Below are positions 34,394 to 43,637 of a DNA stretch of 64,000 nucleotides, in pieces (the first letter of the stretch is position 1; every line of letters starts with the position of its first letter). Location of the stretch: contig JBCCEW010000003.1 of the NCBI GenBank assembly GCA_039030075.1, forward strand, positions 248,001-312,000, in the 5' to 3' direction. The notes under the pieces were generated by a model. That model ran no database searches. It saw only the letters and a program-made list of their open reading frames with translations, and was not told the DNA's origin. Origin of the DNA: Myxococcota bacterium. GTDB lineage: Bacteria > Myxococcota_A > UBA9160 > SMWR01. Both the position numbers and the translations under genes were made by a program.

Positions 34394-37060
34394 ATGACTT
34401 CCAACAGGTCCCGGCCCGCGCGCCCGAGGCGTTGGGGACGCCTCCTCGCGGTCATGGCCGGATTGTTCGTGCTCGGGGGCCTGGCCGGCAGCGTAGCCTT
34501 CTACTTCGCGTTCCTGGCCGACCTCCCGGATCCGCGCTCGATCGCCGACTACGAGCCGAAGCTCGCGAGCACGGTGTACAGCACGGACGGCGAGCCGATC
34601 GGCGAGTTCTTCAAGGAGCGGCGACGCCTCGTCGAGTACGAGGAGATTCCCAAGCACGTCGTCGACGCCTTCGTCGCGGCCGAAGATGCGGACTTCTTCG
34701 AGCACCAGGGAATCGACTTCCGAGGCATCCTGCGCGCCGCCTGGCGCAACTTCCAGGCCGGTGGGACCGTCGAGGGCGCCAGCACCATCACCCAGCAGAT
34801 GGTGAAGAGCCTGCTGCTCACGCCCGAGCGCAGCTATCGCCGGAAGGTGCGCGAGATGATCCTCGCCCGCCGGATCGAGCAGCGCTTCACGAAGCAGGAG
34901 ATCCTGTACCTCTATCTCAATCAGATCTACTTCGGGAACGGTGCCTACGGCATCGGCGAGGCCGCGCGCAGCTATTTCGACAAGGACGTCTCGGAGCTGA
35001 CGATCTCCGAGGGCGCCCAGCTGGCGGGCCTGCCCAAGGCGCCTTCTCGCTACTCGCCCTTCCGCAATCCCGACCTCGCCGAGCGCCGCCGGCTCTATGC
35101 GTTGGGTCGGATGCAGAAGGAAGGGATGATCACCGCGGCCCAGCACACCGAATTCTCGTCCAAGCGACCCGATTTCATCGACGGCTCGAAGGTCGAGGCC
35201 TTCGACACCGCGGCCTACTTCACCGAAGAGGTGCGGCGCTTCCTCTTCGATCACCTGGGTGGCACTGCAGTGCTCGAAGGCGGGCTGCAGATCGAGACCA
35301 CCCTCGATCTCGGGAATCAGGCGGCGGCGGTCGCGGCGGTCCAGAAGGGCCTCGAGGCGCTCGATCAGCGCAACGGCTACCGCGGCGCGCTGCGCAAGGT
35401 GGAGCCCGACGCGATCGAGGACGAGCTACCGAAGCTCGCGAAGGAGAACGGGCTCGTCCGCCGCGAAGAGGCGAAGGCGCGTCCCGACGAGTTCCCGGGC
35501 TTCGAAGAACTCGCCGAGGCGGAGATCGAGGCCGGCGTCGAGTACGACCCCCTCGCGGTGCTCGCCGAGCGCCAGTACTGGCTCGGCGTCGTTACCAAGG
35601 TGGACGGCAAGGAGAAGCGCGCCACCGTCGCCCTCGGCGCCGACGTCGAGGGGAGCGTCTTCCTCTCCGACGTCGACTGGGCGCGTCCGATGAACCCGGA
35701 CATTCGCCCCTACAAGATGAGGAAGATCGAGAAGATCCTGTCGGTCGGAGACATCGCCCGCTTCGAGCGCGCGCCCACCGACAAGGCTCTCGACGGCGTC
35801 GAAGGGGCCGAGCTGCGGCTGAACCTCTACCAGGAGCCGAACGTCCAGGGCGCGCTGATCTCGATCGACGTGGACAGCAACGACATCCTCGCGATCGTCG
35901 GCGGCTACGACTTCGCGCGCAGTCAGTTCAACCGCGCCACCCAGAGCCGTCGGCAGCCGGGCTCGGCGTTCAAGCCGCTGGTGTACGGCGCGGCCCTGTC
36001 GATGAGCGACGGCAGCGGTCGACCGCGCTACACGCCGGCCTCGATCATCCACGACCGTCCGAAGGTGTATCGCGACCGTCGTTCGGGCTTCGTCTGGAAG
36101 CCGAAGAACTACGGCCGCGAGTTCTACGGCCCGATCACGCTGCGTACCGCGCTCGCGAAGTCGGTGAACAACGCCGCCGTGCACCTCTGCGATCAGGTCG
36201 GCGTGGGCAACGTGATCCGCTACGCGGAGAAGATGGGCATCCACTCGCCGCTCGAGGCCTCGCTGGGCATCGCCCTGGGCACGAGCGGCGTGTCCCTGCT
36301 GGAGCTCACCCGTAGCTACGCGGTGTTCCCGAACGGCGGGATGCGCGTGGTGCCGCGCTTCCTGCGTCGGGTGCTCGACCGCGAGGGCAACGTGCTGCTC
36401 GATAACGTGCCCCTCGGCGATCCGCTCCTCGAAGAGACCGAGGACGTCGCGGCCGGCCAGCCCGGTGACGCGAACGGCGACGGGTCCGAGGCCGGCTTCG
36501 ACACGAACGGTGCCGCCGACCCGATCGACGAGGATCGGCTGCTGCCCGCCTCCCAGGCCTACCTGATGGCGGACATGCTGCGCGCCGTCGTCATCGAAGG
36601 CACCGGTCAGCGCGCCCGCGCCCTCGGCCGACCGCTCGGCGGCAAGACCGGCACGACCAACGACCAGGCCGACGCCTGGTTCGTCGGCTTCTCGCCCGAG
36701 ATCGCCACCGGCGTCTGGGTCGGCTTCGACGAGACGCGCTTCCTCGGCGCCGGCGAGACCGGCTCCCGCGCGGCGCTGCCGGTCTGGACCGACTACATGC
36801 GTGACGCCCTGCAGAAGCTGCCGAAGCGCGACTTCGAGGTGCCTCGCGAGAGTGGCATCGTGTGGGCGCGGATCGATCGCCAGACCGGTCTGTTGGCCAC
36901 GCGCGAGACCGAACGGGTGGTGTTCCAGCCCTTCATCGCCGGGACCGAGCCCACCCGCACCGCCGCCGCCGCGCAGCAGCAGAACCGCGCACGGCAGGAC
37001 CTGCGCGAGGACAGCTTCGGTTCCGACGCCTTCCCGATGACGGAACCCGACGCGTTCTAG
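34394..37060 (+). CDS. penicillin-binding protein 1A (bifunctional transglycosylase/transpeptidase)
   Basis: The 888-residue class A PBP polymerises and cross-links peptidoglycan. It has a short cytoplasmic N-terminus and one membrane helix (about 16-40). The GT51 domain has the catalytic Glu97 in EDADFFEHQG and EGASTITQQMVK. The transpeptidase domain has Ser524 in SAFK (SxxK), SVNN (SxN) and KTGTTN. Between them lies an insert of about 150 residues (330-480) of the OB-like type seen in PonA. An acidic DANGDGSEAGFD-type insert lies shortly before the KTG motif. AGGAG ends seven bases before the ATG, and TAGGAT upstream is a plausible -10 with a short leader. Confidence 0.95.
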   Translation: MTSNRSRPARPRRWGRLLAVMAGLFVLGGLAGSVAFYFAFLADLPDPRSIADYEPKLASTVYSTDGEPIGEFFKERRRLVEYEEIPKHVVDAFVAAEDADFFEHQGIDFRGILRAAWRNFQAGGTVEGASTITQQMVKSLLLTPERSYRRKVREMILARRIEQRFTKQEILYLYLNQIYFGNGAYGIGEAARSYFDKDVSELTISEGAQLAGLPKAPSRYSPFRNPDLAERRRLYALGRMQKEGMITAAQHTEFSSKRPDFIDGSKVEAFDTAAYFTEEVRRFLFDHLGGTAVLEGGLQIETTLDLGNQAAAVAAVQKGLEALDQRNGYRGALRKVEPDAIEDELPKLAKENGLVRREEAKARPDEFPGFEELAEAEIEAGVEYDPLAVLAERQYWLGVVTKVDGKEKRATVALGADVEGSVFLSDVDWARPMNPDIRPYKMRKIEKILSVGDIARFERAPTDKALDGVEGAELRLNLYQEPNVQGALISIDVDSNDILAIVGGYDFARSQFNRATQSRRQPGSAFKPLVYGAALSMSDGSGRPRYTPASIIHDRPKVYRDRRSGFVWKPKNYGREFYGPITLRTALAKSVNNAAVHLCDQVGVGNVIRYAEKMGIHSPLEASLGIALGTSGVSLLELTRSYAVFPNGGMRVVPRFLRRVLDREGNVLLDNVPLGDPLLEETEDVAAGQPGDANGDGSEAGFDTNGAADPIDEDRLLPASQAYLMADMLRAVVIEGTGQRARALGRPLGGKTGTTNDQADAWFVGFSPEIATGVWVGFDETRFLGAGETGSRAALPVWTDYMRDALQKLPKRDFEVPRESGIVWARIDRQTGLLATRETERVVFQPFIAGTEPTRTAAAAQQQNRARQDLREDSFGSDAFPMTEPDAF

Positions 37061-37140
37061 TGCCGGCTTCCCTCCGTGCGTTCGACCGACTCCCCGCCCG
37101 GGGAGCCTCCGCCGGCTGCGACCGCACGAGCGCCTGAGCC

Positions 37141-37542
37141 ATGCGGGGAACACCGGAAGAAGCGTTGCTGCGGAGCAACGAGGCCTTCTACGAGGCCTTT
37201 GCCACGCGCAACATGGAGGCGATGGACGAACTCTGGGCCCACGCGACGCCCGTCGCATGCGTGCACCCGGGATGGCCGCCGCTCCACGGGCGCGCGGAGG
37301 TGATGTCGAGCTGGCGCTCGATCCTGCTCGACGGCGACGCACCCGAGATCACCTGCGAGAACGCCCAGGCGGTGCTGCTTGGCTCCGTCGGTTTCGTCAC
37401 CTGCTACGAGCGCATCGGTGACGACCGCCTCGCCGCGACCAACGTCTTCTCCCTGGAGGACGGCGTCTGGCAGCTGGTGCTCCACCAGGCCGGCGGCATC
37501 GCGCCGGAAGCGGCGGCGCCCCCGGACCAGCCCCTCAACTGA
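37141..37542 (+). CDS. SnoaL-like/NTF2-fold protein
   Basis: The 133-residue protein shows the cone-shaped NTF2-like pattern: a helical start (EEALLRSNEAFYEAFATRN), a DELWAH turn, a VACVHPGWPPLHGRAEVMSSW motif usual in this group, and beta strands to the end. Such proteins bind small molecules or act as ketosteroid-isomerase-like enzymes. The substrate cannot be inferred. It follows the PBP gene by 80 bases. Confidence 0.82.
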   Translation: MRGTPEEALLRSNEAFYEAFATRNMEAMDELWAHATPVACVHPGWPPLHGRAEVMSSWRSILLDGDAPEITCENAQAVLLGSVGFVTCYERIGDDRLAATNVFSLEDGVWQLVLHQAGGIAPEAAAPPDQPLN

Positions 37543-37551
37543 CGCCGACGT

Positions 37552-38178
37552 TCAATCCGAGTCCGGCTCACCGCCGAGCCAGGCCAGCGCATCGCGGCTG
37601 ATCCGTGCGAGCCCCTCGCCGAAGAAGTGGTCGGCGCCGGGGACCACGGACAGGCGACGATGGGCCTCGTCTCCGAAGTGGGCCTCGACCTCCGGGAGCG
37701 GGGCGAACGCGTCTTCGCTGCCGACGATCGCGAGGGCGGGCCCGCGAAACGAAGCGAGCGCTTCGACGTCGAGCATTGCTGGGGGGGGCGCCACCAGGAG
37801 CAGCTTGCGCACGCGCGGGTTGCGCGCGGCGACCCGCACCGCCGTCGCGGCGCCGAACGAGTAGCCCGCCGCGATGAGCGGTCCCTCGACGGTCTCGGCG
37901 AGGTAGTCGACGCTCGCCTGGTAGTCGGCGTCCGCGTCCCCCGCGTCGCCGCTGGGCGCACCGCCGCTGGCCCCGACCCCGCGCCAGTTGAAGCGCGCGG
38001 TGGCGTAGCCGGCGCGCTTGCAGGCCCAGGTCAGCTCGGTCACCACCGGCGAATCCATGCTGCCGCCGTAGAGCGGGTGGGGGGGTGCCAGCACCGCGCC
38101 CCCACAGTCGGGCCCCTGGCCTCGGATGAAGATGCCCTCGAGCACCCAGTCGACCGCGGGGAGCGCGATCGTGATCAT
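37552..38178 (-). CDS. alpha/beta-hydrolase fold protein
   Basis: The 208-residue protein has a short alpha/beta-hydrolase plan. It has the oxyanion-type HPLYGGSMDSPVV segment, RFNWRGVGAS, the nucleophile elbow GYSFGA (Ser), a late acid region (IVGSEDAF) and the catalytic His in PGADHFF. It resembles the bacterial dienelactone-hydrolase/YqiA-like esterases. The ATG at 38178 has an AGGAA site six bases upstream and is preferred over a GTG seven codons earlier. Substrate unknown. Confidence 0.85.
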   Translation of the reverse strand: MITIALPAVDWVLEGIFIRGQGPDCGGAVLAPPHPLYGGSMDSPVVTELTWACKRAGYATARFNWRGVGASGGAPSGDAGDADADYQASVDYLAETVEGPLIAAGYSFGAATAVRVAARNPRVRKLLLVAPPPAMLDVEALASFRGPALAIVGSEDAFAPLPEVEAHFGDEAHRRLSVVPGADHFFGEGLARISRDALAWLGGEPDSD

Positions 38179-38210
38179 CTTGTCTTCCTGTCGCGTCACG
38201 CCGCAGACGT

Positions 38211-38216
38211 TACCCT
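38211..38216 (+). promoter_or_regulatory. TACCCT -10-like box, leaderless type, for the NUDIX gene
   Basis: TACCCT, seven bases (gccgcgc), then GTG at 38224. No ribosome-binding site intervenes. Confidence 0.35.
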
Positions 38217-38223
38217 GCCGCGC

Positions 38224-38760
38224 GTGTCTCGACCGCCCGACGACGATGGCCAGCCGCTACGGGGCTTCCGAGTGCAGGTCTCCGAGGAGGAGTTCGTCCT
38301 GCCGAACGGGCGCACGATGCTCCTCGACGTCGTCCGACACCCGGGCGCGTCGGCGGTCGTGCCCTTCGTCTCCGACGACGAAGTGCTCTTGATCCGCCAG
38401 TACCGCCACGCCGCGGGCGGCACGATCTACGAGGTCCCGGCGGGCAAGCTCGACGCGGGCGAAGCCCCCGACCTGTGCGCGGGACGTGAGCTCGAAGAGG
38501 AAGCGGGCTGCCGCGCCGGACGCCTCGAGCGCCTCGGCCAGATCTGGACCACGCCGGGATTCACCGACGAGGTGATCCACCTCTTCGCCGCCTTCGATCT
38601 CACGCGCGTACCGCCGCGCCCCGAGGACGACGAAATCATCGAGACCGAGGTCGTGCCCCTCAGCCAGGCGATCGCCTGGATCTGGGACGGGACCCTCACC
38701 GACGCCAAGAGCGCGATGGCCCTGCTCCACGCCGCGCACCGCGTGGGACGACTCGGGTGA
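38224..38760 (+). CDS. NUDIX hydrolase, ADP-ribose pyrophosphatase-like
   Basis: The 178-residue protein has a complete Nudix box from Gly74 to Cys96 (GKLDAGE, seven residues, then RELEEEAGC). It follows a beta sheet with VVPFVSDDEVLLIRQYRHAAGG and a late DDEIIETEVVPL segment, typical of NudF/ADP-ribose pyrophosphatases that hydrolyse ADP-ribose to AMP and ribose 5-phosphate. The GTG start is the only one that keeps the N-terminal strands. It is coupled to the LLM gene by a GTGA overlap. Confidence 0.9.
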   Translation: MSRPPDDDGQPLRGFRVQVSEEEFVLPNGRTMLLDVVRHPGASAVVPFVSDDEVLLIRQYRHAAGGTIYEVPAGKLDAGEAPDLCAGRELEEEAGCRAGRLERLGQIWTTPGFTDEVIHLFAAFDLTRVPPRPEDDEIIETEVVPLSQAIAWIWDGTLTDAKSAMALLHAAHRVGRLG

Positions 38761-39686
38761 AGCTGGGCGTCGTCTTCGGCTGGCACTGCCTCGCCTGGGA
38801 AGACCTGCTCGCCCTGGTCATGCGGGCCGAAGCGCTCGGCTACGCGGCCGCCTACCACGACGGAGACATCACCCAGCTCGGCCAGCGCCAGGACACCGAG
38901 GTGCTCGACGGTTGGACGGTCACCACGTCGCTCGTCGCGCGCACCGAGCGCATCGGTGTGGGCTCGATCCGGCTGGTCCAACACTGGAACGCGGCGCGGC
39001 TCGCCCAGGCGGCCGCGACCCTCGAGCGGATCGCGCCCGGACGACTCCAATTCTTCGCCTCGATCGGGGATCGGCCCGAAGACCCCGCCTGGGGCATCCC
39101 GCGGCTCTCGCCCGCAGAGCGCATCGCGTTCCTCGACGAGACCCTGGGCGCCGTGCGCGCCCTCTGGCGCGGCGAGGCGGTCGAATGCGACGGCGCATAC
39201 GTCCGGCTCGACCGCGCGCGGGTACGCCCGGTGCTGGGTGCTGGGGCGCCGGCCATCGAACTCGGTGCCAAGGGTCCGAAGCTCCTCGAGCTGGTGGCCC
39301 GTCATGCGGACATCTGGAACGTCAACTGGCCGCCGATCCCGGATCGGGTCGCGGCTTCGGCCGACACCCTGGCGGCCGCCTGCGGCCGCGCGGGACGCGA
39401 CCCCGACGCGATTCGGCGTCGGATGTGGGTCTTCGCGCGCGCCCAGCGGCTCGGCAGCGCCGAGGCCCTTGCCGAGTTCCGGCGTTGGAACCCCTGGTTC
39501 GCCCATCTGCCGGACGCCGAGGTGACGCCCTCCCTGGTCACCGGCACGCCGGCCGAATGCGCGGATCAATTGCGGCACTGGGGCTCCCAGCTAAGGCTGG
39601 AGATGGCCGTGGTCGATCTTTCGGGTCTGGACGCCGGAGCGGCCCGGGAGACCCTGGAGGCGTTCCCAGGGGGAACGATTCGTTGA
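38757..39686 (+). CDS. luciferase-like (LLM class) F420- or FMN-dependent oxidoreductase
   Basis: The 309-residue TIM-barrel protein opens MKLGVVFGWHCLAWEDLLAL. It has LVARTERIGVGSIRLVQHWNAARLAQAA (the non-prolyl cis-peptide region), APGRLQFFASIGD, and GPKLLELVARHADIWNVNW, the phosphate-binding end. The pattern fits the F420-dependent glucose-6-phosphate dehydrogenase/mer branch, but FMN use cannot be excluded. Coupling to the NUDIX gene suggests shared cofactor or nucleotide turnover, though this is inference. A second LLM protein lies at 50371. Confidence 0.88.
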   Translation: MKLGVVFGWHCLAWEDLLALVMRAEALGYAAAYHDGDITQLGQRQDTEVLDGWTVTTSLVARTERIGVGSIRLVQHWNAARLAQAAATLERIAPGRLQFFASIGDRPEDPAWGIPRLSPAERIAFLDETLGAVRALWRGEAVECDGAYVRLDRARVRPVLGAGAPAIELGAKGPKLLELVARHADIWNVNWPPIPDRVAASADTLAAACGRAGRDPDAIRRRMWVFARAQRLGSAEALAEFRRWNPWFAHLPDAEVTPSLVTGTPAECADQLRHWGSQLRLEMAVVDLSGLDAGAARETLEAFPGGTIR

Positions 39687-39828
39687 CGCTCGGCGCGGCC
39701 GTGCCGTAACCTCAAGTGGACCGCGGGATTCGCGCCCTTCCCGCCCGCCCAGGACCATCACCGCATCCGAGCTCCCGGCAACGGGCGCGTGTTCGCATAG
39801 GCTCCGGGGCACGGAAGAAGGGAATCGA

Positions 39829-40596
39829 GTGTACGGCGGCGGTCGGAATCAACCCGGAGGCGCGGGCCTGGGCTTTGGCCCGGCGTTCACGCCGCCCATC
39901 GTCAAGCAGCTGCTCATCACGCTGGCTGCGGCGTTCGTTGCACAGGGCCTCGTGCAACAGGTCCGCGACTACCTGCCGGTCGTTCCCGTCGACGTGTGGC
40001 AACGCGGGTACCTGTGGCAGCCCTTCTCGTACATGTGGCTCCACGGTGGTCTCGGCCACATCGTGATGAACTGTTTCGTGCTGTGGATGTTCGGCTCCCC
40101 GCTGGCGATGGCGTGGGGGCCGAAGCGTTTCTTGCGCTTCTACTTGATCTGCGGTGTCGGCGCGGGCGTCATCATCGCGACGCTGCCGTTCCTGCTCTAC
40201 GGCTTCGGCTTGGGGGCGGGTTTCTCGCTCAACATCCCGACCGTGGGTGCCTCTGGCGCGATCTACGGCGTGATCCTCGCCTACTCGCTCACCTGGCCCG
40301 ATCGCACGATCATGCTGATCTTCCCGCCCGTGGCCTTCAAGGCCATCTGGCTCATCCCCGCCATGTTCTTCATGACGCTCGTGTTCGGCGGGGGCAACGT
40401 CAGTCACGTCGGCCACCTCGGGGGGGTGCTGGTCGGGTGGCTGTACCTGCGGCAGACCGGCGACGCGGGCTCGGTGTTCTCACTCGAGCAATTGAAGTAC
40501 CGCTGGCGGCGCTACCGCATGCGTCAGAAGCTGCGCGCCGTGCAGTACGAAGAATGGGAGTCGAAGCGGCGCGATCAGGACCGCCGCTACCACTAG
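39829..40596 (+). CDS. rhomboid-family intramembrane serine protease
   Basis: The 255-residue protein has six hydrophobic segments. The catalytic serine is Ser142 in GASGAIYG and the catalytic His is His196 in HVGHLGG. The oxyanion His/Asn motif HGGLGHIVMNCFVLWMFG is present between the first helices. It cleaves membrane proteins within or near the bilayer. The C-terminal tail (about 220-255) is highly charged and cytoplasmic. The GTG start is preceded by AAGGGA. A Gly-rich N-terminus precedes the first helix. Confidence 0.93.
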   Translation: MYGGGRNQPGGAGLGFGPAFTPPIVKQLLITLAAAFVAQGLVQQVRDYLPVVPVDVWQRGYLWQPFSYMWLHGGLGHIVMNCFVLWMFGSPLAMAWGPKRFLRFYLICGVGAGVIIATLPFLLYGFGLGAGFSLNIPTVGASGAIYGVILAYSLTWPDRTIMLIFPPVAFKAIWLIPAMFFMTLVFGGGNVSHVGHLGGVLVGWLYLRQTGDAGSVFSLEQLKYRWRRYRMRQKLRAVQYEEWESKRRDQDRRYH

Positions 40597-40612
40597 CCGG
40601 TGGAACCCCCCT

Positions 40613-41497
40613 ATGAGCTGGCGACGAGACACCTCGGAAAAGACCTCGGAAGGTCGCGGCATTACCGGCTTCCTGCGCAGCCTCCTATCGGAGATGCCGT
40701 GGAGTGAGAAGGCCGAGGCCGAGGAGAAGCACCAGTTCGCCACGCCGTCGGGCCAGGTGCTGCGCGTCCACAACTCGAATGGGCGTACCCGCATCACCGG
40801 CGAAGAGCGAGACGACATCGAGGTCGTCGCATTCAAGACGGGCCGGGCCGAGTCGGCGGACGCCGCCCAGCAGCTGGTGCAGGACATTCACATCGACTTC
40901 CAGGAGACCGGCGGCCGCCTCGACCTCGATGTCGAGGTACCCCGCAAGTGGAACCGGCGCGGCGCTGCCAATCTCTGCATCAAGCTGCCGCGCGAGATGG
41001 AAGTGTGGGTCGCCGCCGCGAATGGCCGCGTCGAGGTCGAGGGAATCCGCGGCCTCGTGCGGGCGAAGTCGACGAACGGCGCCGCAAAGGTGTGTGACGT
41101 GATCGGCGACGTCGAGGTTGCCACCACCAACGCGAAGGTCTCCTGCACCTGCACCTGCGGTCGGCTGCTGGCGCGCTCGAGCAATGGCAAGATCGAGATC
41201 GACCAGCACCGCGGCTCGGTCGACGCCTCCACCAGCAACGGGCTGATTCGTGCCTCGCTCGAGGACGTCGGCGCCGACGGCGTGCAGCTGGCCACGAGCA
41301 ACGGACGCATCGTCCTCGACCTGCCCGAGGTCGTGGACGTCGACGTGGACATCCGCGTCGACAACGGCGTGATCCGCAGCGATCGCGAGGTGCTCGCGAA
41401 GGGTCGTGAGACGATCGGGCGCCTGCTCGGCCGCCTGGGCGCCGGCGGCAAGCTCGTGAAGCTCCGCACCTCGAACGGTTCGGTCTCGCTCCGCTAG
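40613..41497 (+). CDS. DUF4097-like beta-helix protein
   Basis: The 294-residue protein has no signal peptide. After a basic N-terminus, it contains repeating short strands with an S-N-G or T-N-G turn (NSNGRTRI, ANGRVEVEGI, STNGAAKV, SSNGKIEI, TSNGLIRAS, TSNGRIVL, TSNGSVSLR). This is typical of DUF4097 (putative adhesin) beta-helices. Two Cys-rich residues (SCTCTCG) in the middle are unusual. It is 16 bases after the rhomboid gene and is probably co-transcribed. The molecular role is unknown. Confidence 0.85.
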   Translation: MSWRRDTSEKTSEGRGITGFLRSLLSEMPWSEKAEAEEKHQFATPSGQVLRVHNSNGRTRITGEERDDIEVVAFKTGRAESADAAQQLVQDIHIDFQETGGRLDLDVEVPRKWNRRGAANLCIKLPREMEVWVAAANGRVEVEGIRGLVRAKSTNGAAKVCDVIGDVEVATTNAKVSCTCTCGRLLARSSNGKIEIDQHRGSVDASTSNGLIRASLEDVGADGVQLATSNGRIVLDLPEVVDVDVDIRVDNGVIRSDREVLAKGRETIGRLLGRLGAGGKLVKLRTSNGSVSLR

Positions 41498-41532
41498 CGC
41501 CCGCGACGGCGCCCAGTCGCCTGCGCTCGACG

Positions 41533-42456
41533 CTAGGCCTCGAGCGAACGCCCCAACGTCACGTCGCCCTCGATCGTGGTGCGATTGATGACGCGTCGCA
41601 CGCCCGGCCGCGTGCCCCGGGTGCAGTGCATCGCGCGCCAGTTGTCCCAGAGCACCATGTCCCCGGGCCGCCAGTCGTGGAAGTAGTGGAAGTCGGGCCG
41701 GCGGGTGTGCTCGACCAGCTCGTGGAGCAGCGCATCCGCTTCGTCGTTCGTGAGCCCGGCTCGCTCGGGCTCTGCGATGCGATGCAGGAACTGCTCGACC
41801 ACCTCGAGCACGGGCACCTTCGTCACCGGGTGGGTGACCACGATCGGATAAGCCGCGTCGGGGAACTCGGGGTAGCCCATGTCGGAGGGCTTCTTCGGGC
41901 TGCCCGGCCCGGGCTCGTAGCCATCGAGGTCCACGAAACGCATCTGGCGTCGCTGCACCGTGAATCGATACACGACCTCGAGCCCCGCGATGCGTTGCTT
42001 CGTCGCTTCGGGCAGGGCGGCGTAGGCCTTCCCCAGATCGCCGAAACCGGTCTGGCCATCCTCGTCCGCGACTTCGACGGCACGCAACACGGCGCCCCGG
42101 TTCGGACGGCCCGTGTAGTGGAGGTCCATGTGCCAATCGAGACGACCCACGATCTCCTGGCCGTGGTAGAAGGCGGTCTGGAAACGATCGGCCGGTCCGC
42201 CGTTCACGAGCTCGAAGAGCTCGGGGTGCTCCGACGAGATATTCGTCTCGAGGGGGTGGCGCTCGAGGGGGCCGAAGATCCGGCTGAACTCGATCTGGGC
42301 GCGGGCATCGATCGTCTGGTCGCGGAAGACCAGGATCGCGTGTTCGTCCCAGAGCCCGCGAAGCTCGGCCTGCACCGCCTCGGAGGCGGGGGCGCTCACG
42401 TCGAAGCCTTGAACTTCCACGCCGACGTTTTCGAGGGCTCGTGTTTCGAGGGGCAT
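41533..42456 (-). CDS. TauD/TfdA-family Fe(II)/2-oxoglutarate dioxygenase
   Basis: The 307-residue protein has the family's iron-binding His-x-Asp (His109, Asp111 in DWHMDLHYTGRP), the distal His in NWRAMHCTRGTR with a 2-oxoglutarate-binding Arg, and an early LVFRDQTIDARAQIEFSRIFG segment typical of TauD. Members hydroxylate taurine, alkylsulfates, 2,4-D and similar compounds. The substrate here is unknown, as no transporter for sulfonates adjoins it. GGGAGA precedes the ATG. Confidence 0.9.
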   Translation of the reverse strand: MPLETRALENVGVEVQGFDVSAPASEAVQAELRGLWDEHAILVFRDQTIDARAQIEFSRIFGPLERHPLETNISSEHPELFELVNGGPADRFQTAFYHGQEIVGRLDWHMDLHYTGRPNRGAVLRAVEVADEDGQTGFGDLGKAYAALPEATKQRIAGLEVVYRFTVQRRQMRFVDLDGYEPGPGSPKKPSDMGYPEFPDAAYPIVVTHPVTKVPVLEVVEQFLHRIAEPERAGLTNDEADALLHELVEHTRRPDFHYFHDWRPGDMVLWDNWRAMHCTRGTRPGVRRVINRTTIEGDVTLGRSLEA

Positions 42457-42572
42457 GTCGTCTCCCTGTGTCCGGACGCCTCGGGGCGGTCGCAACCGCA
42501 TCCACGCACGCCGGTTGCGACCGAGGGTTCGGTGCCGGGAGAACGTGCGCGGCTTCGACGCCGCGCGCCAGC

Positions 42573-43637
42573 TCAGTCGCCGATCTTCCGGCGGAGCTCC
42601 TCGCCCGTCGCGCTCTCGAGCACGATCGCCGCAGGTTCGATCTGCTTGACGATCAACTCGCCGAGCACGTCGCCTTCGACCAGCCGACGCGACTCGCTCT
42701 CGCCCTCGAGCAGGAGCCAGGCCACGCGGCGATCGGCGGCCGGGTGCCAGTGGGTGCGCTCGACCCGAAAGGCGGGCGCGGACGCAGCCGGCGCCTCGGG
42801 CGGAGGCGGCGGAGGGACTTCCGCGCGCGGAGCCGGCGGAGCCGTTTTCGCGGCCGGCTCCTTCGTCTTCGGCGGCGGCGCGGGCTTGTAGGGGTGGGGC
42901 CCAGCGTCCGCACGCTGCGACGGTGCGGGCTCTTTCGCAACCGGCTCGGGTGCGGCGGGCTTCGGCTCGGGCGGAGCGGCGCGCGGAGCCGGTGGCGTGG
43001 GTTCGGGTGCGGGTGCCTTCGCGACGCGGATCGGCTCGGGCGGAGGCGCGGGTGCTTCACGAACCGGCGGCCCCTCGGCGGGCGGCGCCGGCACCGCCGC
43101 CGCGGCGCGATCGGCGGCGGCCTGCCGCGCGCGGCGCGCCGCAGACGACGACGTGACGGGCCGCTCGGAGCCGGGCTTCGGCGTGTCGCTCGGAGCGATC
43201 GGGTTCGCGTCCGCGATGCGCGGCGCCGGGGTGGGGCGCGCGAGCACCTCGACTTCGGAGGCGAAGGCCTTCTCGGGCGGTCCGGTCGGCGGGTCGATCG
43301 CCGGCGGCGGAGAAAGCTGCTCCGAGGGAATCGGCGGAAGCGGAGGCGGACGCACGTCGGCGGGAGGCGGAGCGGGCGCTTCGCCCGGAGGGGCTGCAGC
43401 CGCCACCGTCGGTGGCGTCGTCCCGCCATCGGCTTCGCCGGAACTCATCCACCAGAACACGCCGGCGCCGGCGCTCAACCCGAGCAGCAGCGCCAGGACG
43501 GCAGCGCCCCAAGGCGTGCCGGAATCCCTGGAGGGCGGCGGGGTCGGGCCGGCGATCTCTTCGCGGAGCGGACGCCCCTCATGGGTGGCCGCCTTCTCTT
43601 CTTCGAGACGACGCAGGGCCTTGAGGATGGTGCTCAC
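42573..43637 (-). CDS. gspB: GspB-type general secretion protein
   Basis: The 354-residue protein opens STILKALRRLEEEKAA after a GTG, the standard GspB/ExeB N-terminus. It has a single membrane helix (about 43-64), a very long Pro/Ala-rich periplasmic linker (70-290), and a C-terminal domain (FRVERTHWHPAADRRVAWLLLEG) of the T2SSB type. GspA and GspB help insert the type II secretion secretin through the cell wall. Its GTG overlaps the gspA stop (GTGA). Confidence 0.87.
   Translation of the reverse strand: MSTILKALRRLEEEKAATHEGRPLREEIAGPTPPPSRDSGTPWGAAVLALLLGLSAGAGVFWWMSSGEADGGTTPPTVAAAAPPGEAPAPPPADVRPPPLPPIPSEQLSPPPAIDPPTGPPEKAFASEVEVLARPTPAPRIADANPIAPSDTPKPGSERPVTSSSAARRARQAAADRAAAAVPAPPAEGPPVREAPAPPPEPIRVAKAPAPEPTPPAPRAAPPEPKPAAPEPVAKEPAPSQRADAGPHPYKPAPPPKTKEPAAKTAPPAPRAEVPPPPPPEAPAASAPAFRVERTHWHPAADRRVAWLLLEGESESRRLVEGDVLGELIVKQIEPAAIVLESATGEELRRKIGD

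Noticed and set aside
35426-37342. 638-codon minus-strand frame over the PBP gene
   Set aside because: It is antisense to the clearly real penicillin-binding protein and has no recognisable domain.
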